Assembly (NCBI GenBank): GCA_029936705.1
Contig: JAPYSD010000085.1
Span: 1-9,770, forward strand
DNA: 9,770 nucleotides
Origin: Croceicoccus sp.
Lineage (GTDB): Bacteria; Pseudomonadota; Alphaproteobacteria; Sphingomonadales; Sphingomonadaceae
Reading direction: 5' to 3'
A program made the translations under genes and the position numbers. How positions within the stretch are numbered: the stretch's first letter is position 1; every line of letters starts with the position of its first letter. Of the stretch, positions 1 through 7,083 are shown piece by piece. The notes beneath the pieces were generated by a model, which saw nothing but the letters and a program-made list of their open reading frames with translations, was not told where the DNA came from and did no database searches.

Positions 1-1
1 G

Positions 2-1102
2 CCGTTAGGCATCGGAATCGTAGGATGCGGTTTTGTAGCCGATTTTTACGCCGCTAACCTACCGTCATGGCCAATATTGTCCCTGCGTGCGGTGCATGAC
101 AGCAATCCCGTTCGCGCTAATGCATTTGCTGCGCGAAACCAGGTAACAGCTTATCATAGCTTAGGCGCATTGCTATCCGACTCAAACATTGATCTGATCG
201 TCAATTTAACCAATCCAGAAAGTCACTCCGCCGTCACGCGTGCAGCGCTGATTGCAAATAAACATGTCTATTCCGAAAAGCCACTGGCTCTTGATATGCG
301 CGATGCGGAGGAGCTTGTCGTGCTCGCGCGATCACGCGGGCTACACTTGGCTTGTGCGCCCTGTACGGTGCTTGGCGCAACGGCCCGCGCTCTACAGGCA
401 GCGATAGCGCGCGGCGACATCGGCACACCGAGGCTAGTTTATGCCGAACTCGACGACGGACCAGTTCATCAGATGCAACCAGAAAGCTGGGCATCTCCCG
501 AAGGCACACCCTGGCCCTGGACCGATGAACTGGCGATGGGCTGTACGCTGGAGCACGCGGGATATCACCTTTCATGGCTCGTCGCCCTGTTCGGCGCTGT
601 AGAAAGCGTGACAGGTTTTTCGCACGTGCTTGTGCCAGAAAAAGGAAAGCTCGATTTTGAGCCAGGCCCGGACTTCTCGGTCGGCTGCATCGTATTCCGC
701 TCAGGCGTAGTCGCGCGGCTAACCTGTAGCACCGTCGCGGCGCACAACCATCGGTTTCGTGTCATTGGCGACAAAGGCGAGCTCATCACTGATGCCTGCT
801 GGCACGACCACGCGCCTATCAGGCTGCGTCGTTACGATGCTATTTCACTGCGTGCCGAGTCATTTCCCTTCATTCGCCGCCATACTATGCTGCGCAGGCT
901 ATTCGGTCTCGACGGCTCTCGCTCCGACCTGTCTCCTCGCATCGGCTGGCGGGCCCGGATATCTCGCCACCGCATCGACTATGCATCCGGAATCGCCGAC
1001 CTAGCGCGGGCCATTTGCGAGAACGGTTCCTCATCCATGTCCGGCGAAAGCGCACTAACTGTAACGCGCACGACGCTAGCGATCGAGGAGGCCAAGCGGT
1101 GA
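2..1102 (+). CDS. Gfo/Idh/MocA-family NAD(P)-dependent sugar oxidoreductase (5' end outside window)
   Basis: Probably oxidises or reduces a (nucleotide-)sugar in the cytosol to make a donor for the polymer; the substrate cannot be read from sequence. The frame is open from the first bases and begins with a Rossmann motif, GIVGCGFVAD at visible residues 5-14. The in-frame TTG at 77 is therefore internal, and only a few N-terminal codons should be missing. Visible length is 366 residues, normal for the family. The conserved EKP motif, whose lysine is catalytic in this family, is at about residues 92-94. A conserved histidine falls in the GYHLSW segment near residue 189. The middle and C-terminal parts look like the usual alpha/beta GFO_IDH_MocA domain, with no break seen. 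The stop overlaps the GTG start of the epimerase gene by 4 bp, so the two are probably co-translated and may act in the same sugar pathway. Family call is firm; specificity is unknown. Confidence 0.9.
   Translation, partial: PLGIGIVGCGFVADFYAANLPSWPILSLRAVHDSNPVRANAFAARNQVTAYHSLGALLSDSNIDLIVNLTNPESHSAVTRAALIANKHVYSEKPLALDMRDAEELVVLARSRGLHLACAPCTVLGATARALQAAIARGDIGTPRLVYAELDDGPVHQMQPESWASPEGTPWPWTDELAMGCTLEHAGYHLSWLVALFGAVESVTGFSHVLVPEKGKLDFEPGPDFSVGCIVFRSGVVARLTCSTVAAHNHRFRVIGDKGELITDACWHDHAPIRLRRYDAISLRAESFPFIRRHTMLRRLFGLDGSRSDLSPRIGWRARISRHRIDYASGIADLARAICENGSSSMSGESALTVTRTTLAIEEAKR
1085..1091 (+). promoter_or_regulatory. Strong Shine-Dalgarno deciding the GTG start at 1099
   Basis: GAGGAGG lies 7 bases before the GTG at 1099, inside the end of the oxidoreductase gene. 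It is the best ribosome binding site in the window. It supports the GTG at 1099 over the in-frame upstream ATG at 1015, which would force an 88-base overlap. Confidence 0.75.
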
Positions 1103-2112
1103 CTGCTTTGCCGTCCGACGGCGAGAAACTAACGGTGGCCGTGGTAGGCGCGCGCGGCTTCATCGGTAGTCGATTGGTTGAAAGACTGGCTGCCAGCGGA
1201 ATGGAAGTTGTCCCTATCGCCCGTACGGGTTCCAAAGTCCGACTAGCGGAGGCCCGTGACGCCGACGCGCTGACCGAAGCCTTCGCAGGATGTGATATGG
1301 CCGTACACACGATTGCGGGCGATGCCGCCATGATTACCGGCGCAATCCCGCCCCTGCTGGAGGCTGCCCAACGAGCTGGACTGACGCGGATTGTGTATAT
1401 TTCCAGCGCATCGGTGCACGGCCAATCGCCTGCACCAGATACGAATGAAGATAGCGCTCTCGCTGTGTCTCAACCTTTTGCCTATAATACGGCTAAGGCG
1501 CGTGCTGAGACGACACTGATGACAATTAATCGACAGGACGGCGACGGCGCGGATTTAAAACGTCCCGAAATCTCGATTTTGCGGCCCGGCATCGTCTATG
1601 GCCCGCGTGCACGATGGTTCACCGAATTCGCTCAAGAATGGCAATCAGGAACGGCTTGCCTGATTAATGGTGGCGCAGGCATCTGTAACGCCTGTCATAT
1701 CGACAACCTATGTGAGGCTGTCCGGCTCGCGCTAACCAAACCACAGGCCGCAAACCAAATCTTTCTTGTCGGCGATGCTGAAGAAATGCACTGGAGCGAA
1801 CTATACGCCCCTGTAGCAGCTGCGATGGAACGATCGCTTGAGGATGTGCCAGAAGCGCCGGTGCTGACCAAGGATATTAAATCCCCTCACCGGTTTCATC
1901 CAGACCGCTTGATCCGCCGCTTCATCAAGAGCCGTGATGTGAGGCCCCAAATCAGCAAAGAGATGGCTTTACTCCAGTCGTGCAGTGTGCGCCTGCCAAC
2001 GGCCAAGGCTACCCGCGTATTGGGTTACCGCCCGCCCGTTTCGAAAGCTCAGGGATTGGCGGAAGCAGAGGCTTGGCTCCGCGAGGCACGTCCTTGGCAG
2101 ACCAAACCGTGA
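1099..2112 (+). CDS. NAD-dependent epimerase/dehydratase (extended SDR)
   Basis: A 337-residue extended short-chain dehydrogenase, the class that epimerises, dehydrates or reduces nucleotide sugars in the cytosol. The N-terminal dinucleotide fold has GARGFIG at residues 17-23 (GxxGxxG). The catalytic set is present: serines in ISSAS at about 102-103 and the YxxxK pair as YNTAK at about 129-133. The segment RPGIVYGPR at about 162-170 is the usual substrate-side motif. Start is GTG 1099, in GTGA overlap with the preceding stop and behind a strong ribosome binding site. The gene in turn overlaps the first glycosyltransferase by GTGA at 2109-2112. Next to an oxidoreductase and glycosyltransferases it most likely makes a modified sugar donor. 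The exact reaction (4-epimerase, 4,6-dehydratase or 4-reductase) cannot be chosen. A ThrxxxGxxG-type atypical SDR is less likely because the YxxxK pair is intact. Confidence 0.88.
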   Translation: MTALPSDGEKLTVAVVGARGFIGSRLVERLAASGMEVVPIARTGSKVRLAEARDADALTEAFAGCDMAVHTIAGDAAMITGAIPPLLEAAQRAGLTRIVYISSASVHGQSPAPDTNEDSALAVSQPFAYNTAKARAETTLMTINRQDGDGADLKRPEISILRPGIVYGPRARWFTEFAQEWQSGTACLINGGAGICNACHIDNLCEAVRLALTKPQAANQIFLVGDAEEMHWSELYAPVAAAMERSLEDVPEAPVLTKDIKSPHRFHPDRLIRRFIKSRDVRPQISKEMALLQSCSVRLPTAKATRVLGYRPPVSKAQGLAEAEAWLREARPWQTKP

Positions 2113-3107
2113 CCAATTTTGATACTATCCACGACCAATTGCCAACTATCGGACAAGGGCCCGAAACGCACGATAAGGTCGCGGTCGTAATCCCGACATA
2201 TAATCACGCCCGTTTCCTTAGCGCGGCGATCGAAAGCGTGCTGGCCCAAACCCGTCCTGTCGATGAAATCTTGGTGATCGATGACGGCTCTTCGGACGTT
2301 CCTGGAGACGTGGTCGTCCTCTATCCGGGCGTACGCATCGTTCATCAAGCAAATGCCGGATTGTCGGCAGCTCGTAATCGTGGAGCCCTCGAGACGAGTG
2401 CGCAGTTCGTCCTCTTTCTTGATGCGGACGACCGACTCAAGCCGGAAGCTATCGCGCTATCGCTCGAAAATCTCCTTAGTCATCCCGATGCAGCCTTCTC
2501 ATATGGCGGTTACGAACTGGTGTATTCATCAGCTGACAGCTCGATCCGAAAACAACGACGCGCCACCTACTATCCATCGCCGACCGCGGCGTTCGGAGCC
2601 TTTCTGGAAATGAACCGCGTTGGGATGCATGGCACTGTCCTATATCGCCGGGAGGCAATCGAGAATGTGGGCGGCTTCAATCCTGGGATGCGCGCATGCG
2701 AGGACTACGACCTTTTTCTCAGAATAGCCATGCGGTACAAAATCGTGTGCCGCCCCGAAGTGCTGGCCGAATACTGGCACCATGGCACTAACATGTCCCA
2801 TGATCCCGCTTTCATGCTGCGCTGGACGCAAACGGTTTTAGAGTTGCGCCGGGCCGATGCCGACGCAATCGGTCTGCTCGAGAACCTGTCGCGCGGACAG
2901 CGATGGGCGCGCGCTTATTATACCGGAGTATGGATCGGTCAACTCAAGTCAGGCGGTGTGACACTGCAGACTATAAAGCGTGGCGCGGTACTGGCATATC
3001 TAGCGCCAGGCGCGATGGCGTTGGCGGGCTGGAGTCGTTTCGCCGCACATGTACGCGTTCACGGGAGACGGCTCCGTCGGCGTTGCCTTGGACAGTGGCG
3101 TGACTAG
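2109..3107 (+). CDS. Family 2 glycosyltransferase (GT-A fold), first of three
   Basis: Cytosolic inverting transferase of 332 residues, expected to add one sugar from a nucleotide donor to the lipid-linked chain. After a short N-terminal lead, the GT2 domain starts with VAVVIPTYNH at about residues 24-33. The donor-binding DDGS follows at 58-61, and FLDADD at 103-108 carries the metal-binding DxD. ED at about 198-199, in the CEDYD segment, fits the catalytic-base motif. The C-terminus is rich in arginine (RRLRRR near the end), which may help membrane attachment. Start chosen as GTG 2109, in GTGA overlap with the epimerase stop. A longer frame from ATG 1980 would sit 133 bases inside the epimerase gene and adds residues that do not look like a GT2. 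The C-terminal half differs from that of the next two transferases. Acceptor and linkage are unknown. Confidence 0.88.
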   Translation: MTNFDTIHDQLPTIGQGPETHDKVAVVIPTYNHARFLSAAIESVLAQTRPVDEILVIDDGSSDVPGDVVVLYPGVRIVHQANAGLSAARNRGALETSAQFVLFLDADDRLKPEAIALSLENLLSHPDAAFSYGGYELVYSSADSSIRKQRRATYYPSPTAAFGAFLEMNRVGMHGTVLYRREAIENVGGFNPGMRACEDYDLFLRIAMRYKIVCRPEVLAEYWHHGTNMSHDPAFMLRWTQTVLELRRADADAIGLLENLSRGQRWARAYYTGVWIGQLKSGGVTLQTIKRGAVLAYLAPGAMALAGWSRFAAHVRVHGRRLRRRCLGQWRD

Positions 3108-3978
3108 GGCCCCGGCCATCAGCGCCATCATCATCGTATTGAATGGCGAAGCATTCCTGAAGCAAGCGATTGAGTCGATCCGTACCCAGACCGAAACTGA
3201 CTGGGAACTGATCATTGTTGATGACGGTTCTACCGATTCAACGTCGGCAATCATCGCCAATGCGATGGCGCTGGATGCTCGCATTTCGACCGTCAGTCAC
3301 CCGGACCGGGCAAACAGAGGTATGAGTGCCTCCCGCAATCTAGGTGTCGCGGTGGCATGTGGACGACACATCGCCTTTCTTGACGCTGACGACATCTGGC
3401 TTCCTGATAAGCTTTCGTTGCAGCGCACATTGCTGGACCAAGACCCTACGCTTGGAATGGTTTACGGTCGGGTGAAGATCTGGCGCAGTTGGGAAAGCGG
3501 TAACGCCCAAGATGATTTTTTCTATGATCTGGGCGTTGACCCTGAGCAGGCTTACGAACCTCCAGCTTTGCTTACATTGCTGATGCAGAACCGTTTTCAA
3601 ACCCCTACAAGTTGCGGCAGTTTGATCCGGCGTGCCGCCGTTCTAAACTCAGGCGGGTTTGACCCAGCTTTCCGCGGCATGTTCGAAGATCAGGTTTTTT
3701 ATGCAAGGCTGCTCGCGCAGTACCGGGTCCATGTATCTGATAAATGCGTGGCGCTCTATCGCAGCCATGACGATGGCTGTACCGCGAGGATGAGCGACGA
3801 TTTTGAAGTGGCGCGCGCGCACTGGCGTTACCTCACTGCAACGAAACGATATCTAAAGCAGCGTAGTTTGGACAGTGCTGTGCTAACTCGTGCGATCCGC
3901 CGCGCACAACGGGATCTTATCATCGCAACCTCAAAACGCCGTATGCGAGGCTTGCTTGCTGGACAGGCAGAGGGATGA
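3100..3978 (+). CDS. Family 2 glycosyltransferase (GT-A fold), second of three
   Basis: A 292-residue GT2 transferase, cytosolic and probably peripheral to the membrane. The strand AIIIVLNG is at about residues 9-16, VDDGS at 40-44 and FLDADD with DxD at 93-98. FEDQ near residue 200 is in the place of the catalytic ED. Start is uncertain. GTG 3100 repeats the GTGA-type overlap of the preceding genes and overlaps the previous stop by 8 bases. ATG 3049 or TTG 3088 are also in frame and would add 17 or 4 residues; none has a strong ribosome binding site. It aligns over nearly its whole length with the next gene: DDGS and DAD fall at the same residue numbers, and MVYG, YEPP.LL, the ED-Q segment and a DK.VA.YR.H segment are shared. 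The pair looks like an old tandem duplication. Its stop overlaps the next ATG. Confidence 0.85.
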   Translation: MTRAPAISAIIIVLNGEAFLKQAIESIRTQTETDWELIIVDDGSTDSTSAIIANAMALDARISTVSHPDRANRGMSASRNLGVAVACGRHIAFLDADDIWLPDKLSLQRTLLDQDPTLGMVYGRVKIWRSWESGNAQDDFFYDLGVDPEQAYEPPALLTLLMQNRFQTPTSCGSLIRRAAVLNSGGFDPAFRGMFEDQVFYARLLAQYRVHVSDKCVALYRSHDDGCTARMSDDFEVARAHWRYLTATKRYLKQRSLDSAVLTRAIRRAQRDLIIATSKRRMRGLLAGQAEG

Positions 3979-4889
3979 TTGAGACGCCGCTCGTTTCGAT
4001 CCTTACGCCTTTTCTCGATGCCGCACCCTTTCTGGGAGAAGCAATCGCGTCTGTTTGTGAGCAGGATTTCGAGCACTGGGAACTGCTGCTGATCGATGAC
4101 GGGTCACGTGATGCAAGTCTCGAGACGGCGCGATTGGCAGCGGCCCATAATCCGCGAATCCACCTGATTGCAGCGCTGGACAACGGTCCGAAGGGCGCGG
4201 CGGCCGCAAGAAACCGCGGCCTCCGAGAAGCTCGCGGTCGTTATATAGCCTTCCTTGACGCAGACGATAAATATGAACCTTTCATGTTAAGTCGTCATAT
4301 CAGTTTGTTCGAGAAATATAATGATTTAGCAATGGTTTATGGCCCCACCCGTTGGTGGCATCCAGATGATGCCTCTCTGGATCAGATTGAGGATATGCGC
4401 GACATTGCAGGCCAGATCTATGAGCCACCCGACCTGCTGGAAAAGGTGATCCTTGCAAACGATAGCCCCGTTCCGTGCACTTGCGCCGTGACTATACGAC
4501 GCGATCTGCTGGTCGGAATTTGCGGGTTCGAGGAAAATTTCCGGCTTTATGAGGACCAAACGGTCTGGGCGCGGATTATGCTGGATCATCGGGTATATGT
4601 CGACGACAAGCCTGTTGCGTTCTATCGTCAGCACGCGGCATCGGTCTCAGCAAAGACTGACGCATCGGGCAAACACGGTCGTCACGGAGGTCTTCCAGCC
4701 CGATCCGCATTCCTCGATTACGTCGACCAGATTGTCAGCGGGCATCAACACGAGGCTCGGCTTCGGCGCGCCCTGCGCTGGGCGCGCTGGCGCATGCGGC
4801 AGCAGCATAAACGGTGGTATCGCACGTGGCGTAGGATCCGCCGCCTTGCAATCAAACTACGCCGAGATCTCCTCCAATTGCGTCGCTAG
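3975..4889 (+). CDS. Family 2 glycosyltransferase (GT-A fold), third of three, with arginine-rich tail
   Basis: A 304-residue GT2 transferase that starts at the ATG overlapping the previous stop (ATGA, 3975-3978), with an AGAGGG stretch directly in front. The GT2 core has VSILTPFLD at residues 7-15, IDDGS at 40-44, FLDADD at 93-98 and the YEDQ segment near 200 for the catalytic acid/base. It is a paralogue of the upstream gene. The last 44 residues (261-304) hold 17 arginines, 2 lysines and 4 tryptophans. That pattern suits binding to anionic phospholipid or to a partner protein, and probably keeps the enzyme at the inner membrane near the lipid-linked acceptor. It is the last gene of the plus-strand block. 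Its TAG is shared as CTAG with the converging ATPase gene, so no terminator lies between them. Confidence 0.87.
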   Translation: MIETPLVSILTPFLDAAPFLGEAIASVCEQDFEHWELLLIDDGSRDASLETARLAAAHNPRIHLIAALDNGPKGAAAARNRGLREARGRYIAFLDADDKYEPFMLSRHISLFEKYNDLAMVYGPTRWWHPDDASLDQIEDMRDIAGQIYEPPDLLEKVILANDSPVPCTCAVTIRRDLLVGICGFEENFRLYEDQTVWARIMLDHRVYVDDKPVAFYRQHAASVSAKTDASGKHGRHGGLPARSAFLDYVDQIVSGHQHEARLRRALRWARWRMRQQHKRWYRTWRRIRRLAIKLRRDLLQLRR

Positions 4890-6145
4890 TCTCCCGTCTT
4901 TTCTCTCTCCCAAGCAAGCCGCGGCCTGATCAGGCCTGGCCAATCCCCGAACCAGCCAAACCGGTCGGCCTCATGGTCCATGATTTCAAGTTCGAGCAAA
5001 CCCGGCAATTTCAGCGGGTCTTCCGCATCCTCGGCAATTTCAAATCCGACAGTATGCCGTCCATTGTTCAACAGATCGCCGGGCACAAGACAGCAGATGC
5101 GATACTGGCCCGGCGGCCACGGCGCGCGTTTCTCCGGGGGGCTCACACAAAACAACAGTTCGCCGCCTGCGCTGCGAAAGGACACGGTTGGCTGAACAAG
5201 TGGATCCTTACCGATGCTGCCGCCTGTCTGCCTGACCGTGAACTCGAGGATGATATCGGATTTCACATGAATGGGATCACCTACGGCACCGCCTTTAGGC
5301 CGCGCTGACGCCGCCAAGACCTGCAATTGCCCCTTTTCCGGCAACTGACCTGGCCCGAAGGAAACAGCGCCCCCACTGTTGCCGCCGGGATGGGTCCGAA
5401 TGTAACGGTTGATAATCTTCCCGGTAGGACCGTCATCGACGAGCGATCCCTTCTCAAGCAAGATTGCGCGCTCGCATAGCGAACGCATCGCTGTGAGGTT
5501 GTGGCTGACGAACAAAATTGTTCGCCCCGAGGCCGAAAAACCATTCATCCGGTCAAGACATTTCTGTTGGAACCCAACGTCCCCAACCGCCAACACCTCG
5601 TCAACCAGGAGAATCTCGGTTTCGAGATGTGCAGCGACGGCGAAGGCGAGGCGCATATACATTCCGCTGGAATAGCGCTTCACCGGTGTCTCGAGGAACG
5701 CCTCGACGCCCGAAAAATCGACGATCTCATCAAAGCGTTTGGCAATATCATTACGCGACATGCCGAGGAGCATGCCGTTTAAGAAGATGTTGTCGCGTCC
5801 AGTTAGTTCGGGATGAAAACCGGATCCGACTTCGAGTAGCGACCCCACCCGACCGCGCAAGGCGATCTGTCCTGAAGTCGGCGGGGTTATCTGCGACATG
5901 ATCTTCAAGAGCGTGCTCTTGCCTGCGCCATTGTCGCCCACTAGCGCCACGCTTTCCCCTTGACGAACAGTGAAGCTCACTTCCTCAAGGGCATTAAACC
6001 ACATTGTTTCGCCTGGCTCGCAACCGCGCAATCGCGTCATTCGGTTCGCCAACATGCTGCGCAAGGTTTCATGCGCCCACATCCCGCGGCGAAAGCGTTT
6101 TGATACCTTGTCGGCGCGGATTGCGAAATCGCTCTGGCGCTTCAT
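4886..6145 (-). CDS. wzt: Polysaccharide ABC exporter ATPase with C-terminal Wzt-type domain
   Basis: The nucleotide-binding half of the exporter moving undecaprenyl-linked polysaccharide across the inner membrane. It has 419 residues. The ATPase domain (about 1-250) has Walker A GDNGAGKST at 70-78, signature YSSGM at 158-162, Walker B ILLVDE at 178-183 and the switch histidine at 215. LEVGSGFHPELTG at about 104-116 is typical of the Wzt/TagH branch. Residues from about 260 to the end form the extra domain that, in Wzt proteins such as those of the E. coli O8/O9a systems, is a carbohydrate-binding beta-sandwich recognising the chain end. It is weakly conserved here, so ligand cannot be inferred. 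ATG 6145 overlaps the permease stop (ATGA). The frame stays open a further 185 codons upstream, but only as out-of-frame reading of the permease gene. The gene ends on a CTAG shared with the opposite glycosyltransferase gene. The symbol reflects the family only. Confidence 0.92.
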   Translation of the reverse strand: MKRQSDFAIRADKVSKRFRRGMWAHETLRSMLANRMTRLRGCEPGETMWFNALEEVSFTVRQGESVALVGDNGAGKSTLLKIMSQITPPTSGQIALRGRVGSLLEVGSGFHPELTGRDNIFLNGMLLGMSRNDIAKRFDEIVDFSGVEAFLETPVKRYSSGMYMRLAFAVAAHLETEILLVDEVLAVGDVGFQQKCLDRMNGFSASGRTILFVSHNLTAMRSLCERAILLEKGSLVDDGPTGKIINRYIRTHPGGNSGGAVSFGPGQLPEKGQLQVLAASARPKGGAVGDPIHVKSDIILEFTVRQTGGSIGKDPLVQPTVSFRSAGGELLFCVSPPEKRAPWPPGQYRICCLVPGDLLNNGRHTVGFEIAEDAEDPLKLPGLLELEIMDHEADRFGWFGDWPGLIRPRLAWEREKTGD

Positions 6146-6984
6146 AACATATCTGCCAAACGGCGTTCTAGAAACCTGAACAGTAGCAATCCACCCAAAA
6201 ACATCGCCATCGCCGAGATGCAGGATATAGTCAGCGCAAGAGGTGGCGGAAACGCCGTACCGAGGAGCGCTGCACGAAACAATGTCACCTGCCCTGCCAT
6301 GGGATTGAGGTAGTAGAGCAGAGAGACCAGATCGCCGCCCCGAAGCGCTGGGTAAGCGACCGGCGTCGCTAATAGTCCAACTTGCGCAATTATCGGGACC
6401 AGTTGTCGCAGATCGCGGAACATTACATTCAACGCCGCGAGCGCACAGCCCAACCCTGTGGCCGCCATTAATGTGAAGAAAATCGCCGGGATCGCCCAGA
6501 GTAATTCCACTCCCGGCGAAGGTACGAAGATTGCCAATAAGACCGCAAGCAGTGCTAGAGCGATCATGAAATCGATGCAACTCGTTGCGACCGCCGAAAT
6601 CGGCAATAGCATGCGCGGAAAATAGATTTTGCCGATCATCTCGCGATGATTGTGCAAGCTGCTTGATGCAGCAACGACCGGTTGGATAAACAAATTCCAC
6701 AAGATCAACCCGGCAAGGCCGAATACCGGATAAGGAACCGCTCCGGTATCGACGCGTACAAACCGGCCGAACACAATCCAGAAAATCGCGACCATGATGA
6801 CCGGCTGAAATAGGGCCCAGATCACGCCAAAAAAGGTCTGCTGGTAGCGCACCTTAATATCACGCCACGCAAGGAATAGCAGGAGATCGATCCGCTGCCA
6901 GACGGATCGCAATCCCAAGTCGGGAAAGCGCGATCCCGCTTCGATAAATATCTCGTCCAGGCCCTCGGGCCGGTGCTTGGCCAT
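6142..6984 (-). CDS. wzm: Polysaccharide ABC exporter permease (ABC-2 type, Wzm)
   Basis: Inner-membrane channel subunit of the polysaccharide exporter, partner of the ATPase encoded next. The 280-residue protein has the family hallmark amphipathic stretch RDIKVRYQQTFFGVIWA at about 41-57. Around six hydrophobic segments follow: roughly 54-75, 86-104, 129-157, 160-186, 197-212 and 247-271. YLNPM at about 225-229 is typical of the ABC-2 membrane family, and length is normal. Start is ATG 6984, preceded by GGAG (reverse complement of 6998-7001) 13 bases upstream, a rather long spacing. The frame is open to an ATG at 7089, but this would run through the divergent gap and past the start of the methyltransferase gene, and adds cysteine- and arginine-rich sequence unlike the family. 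It overlaps the ATPase start by 4 bp, a standard arrangement for these pairs. Confidence 0.92.
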   Translation of the reverse strand: MAKHRPEGLDEIFIEAGSRFPDLGLRSVWQRIDLLLFLAWRDIKVRYQQTFFGVIWALFQPVIMVAIFWIVFGRFVRVDTGAVPYPVFGLAGLILWNLFIQPVVAASSSLHNHREMIGKIYFPRMLLPISAVATSCIDFMIALALLAVLLAIFVPSPGVELLWAIPAIFFTLMAATGLGCALAALNVMFRDLRQLVPIIAQVGLLATPVAYPALRGGDLVSLLYYLNPMAGQVTLFRAALLGTAFPPPLALTISCISAMAMFLGGLLLFRFLERRLADML

Positions 6985-7009
6985 ATGCGCTTTGCAACTC
7001 CGTATACAA

Positions 7010-7040
7010 TTGATACAGCCGAAACCGGCCCGGCGGTCAA
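7010..7040 (-). promoter_or_regulatory. Candidate promoter for the exporter genes
   Basis: On the minus strand TTGACC (reverse complement of 7035-7040) is followed 19 bases later by TATCAA (7010-7015), or 17 bases later by TGTATC (7012-7017). Either could be a housekeeping -35/-10 pair and would start transcription just ahead of the permease gene. An imperfect palindrome, GTAT-A-CAATTG-ATAC at 7002-7016, overlaps the -10 side and could be an operator. The 99-base gap between the divergent genes is the natural place for a promoter, but the match is modest. No convincing promoter was seen for the opposite direction. Confidence 0.3.
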
Positions 7041-7083
7041 TCGCTGCGTTGCCTAGTCGCGGGCGCAGCAAAAGGCGCGATCT

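Noticed and set aside
77..79. TTG at 77 as start of the oxidoreductase
   Set aside because: The same frame upstream encodes the GIVGCGFVAD Rossmann motif, so the gene begins before the window.
885..1331. 148-codon antisense frame across the oxidoreductase/epimerase junction
   Set aside because: It crosses two well-supported genes on the other strand and its alanine/serine/arginine-rich product has no domain; it is a GC-driven shadow.
1980..2108. Longer start for the first GT2 inside the epimerase gene
   Set aside because: The added residues have no GT2 character, and GTG 2109 gives the usual start/stop overlap.
6146..6700. 185-codon N-terminal extension of the Wzt ATPase
   Set aside because: It is the permease gene read in another frame, low in family-like sequence; ATG 6145 in ATGA overlap gives a normal Wzt N-terminus.
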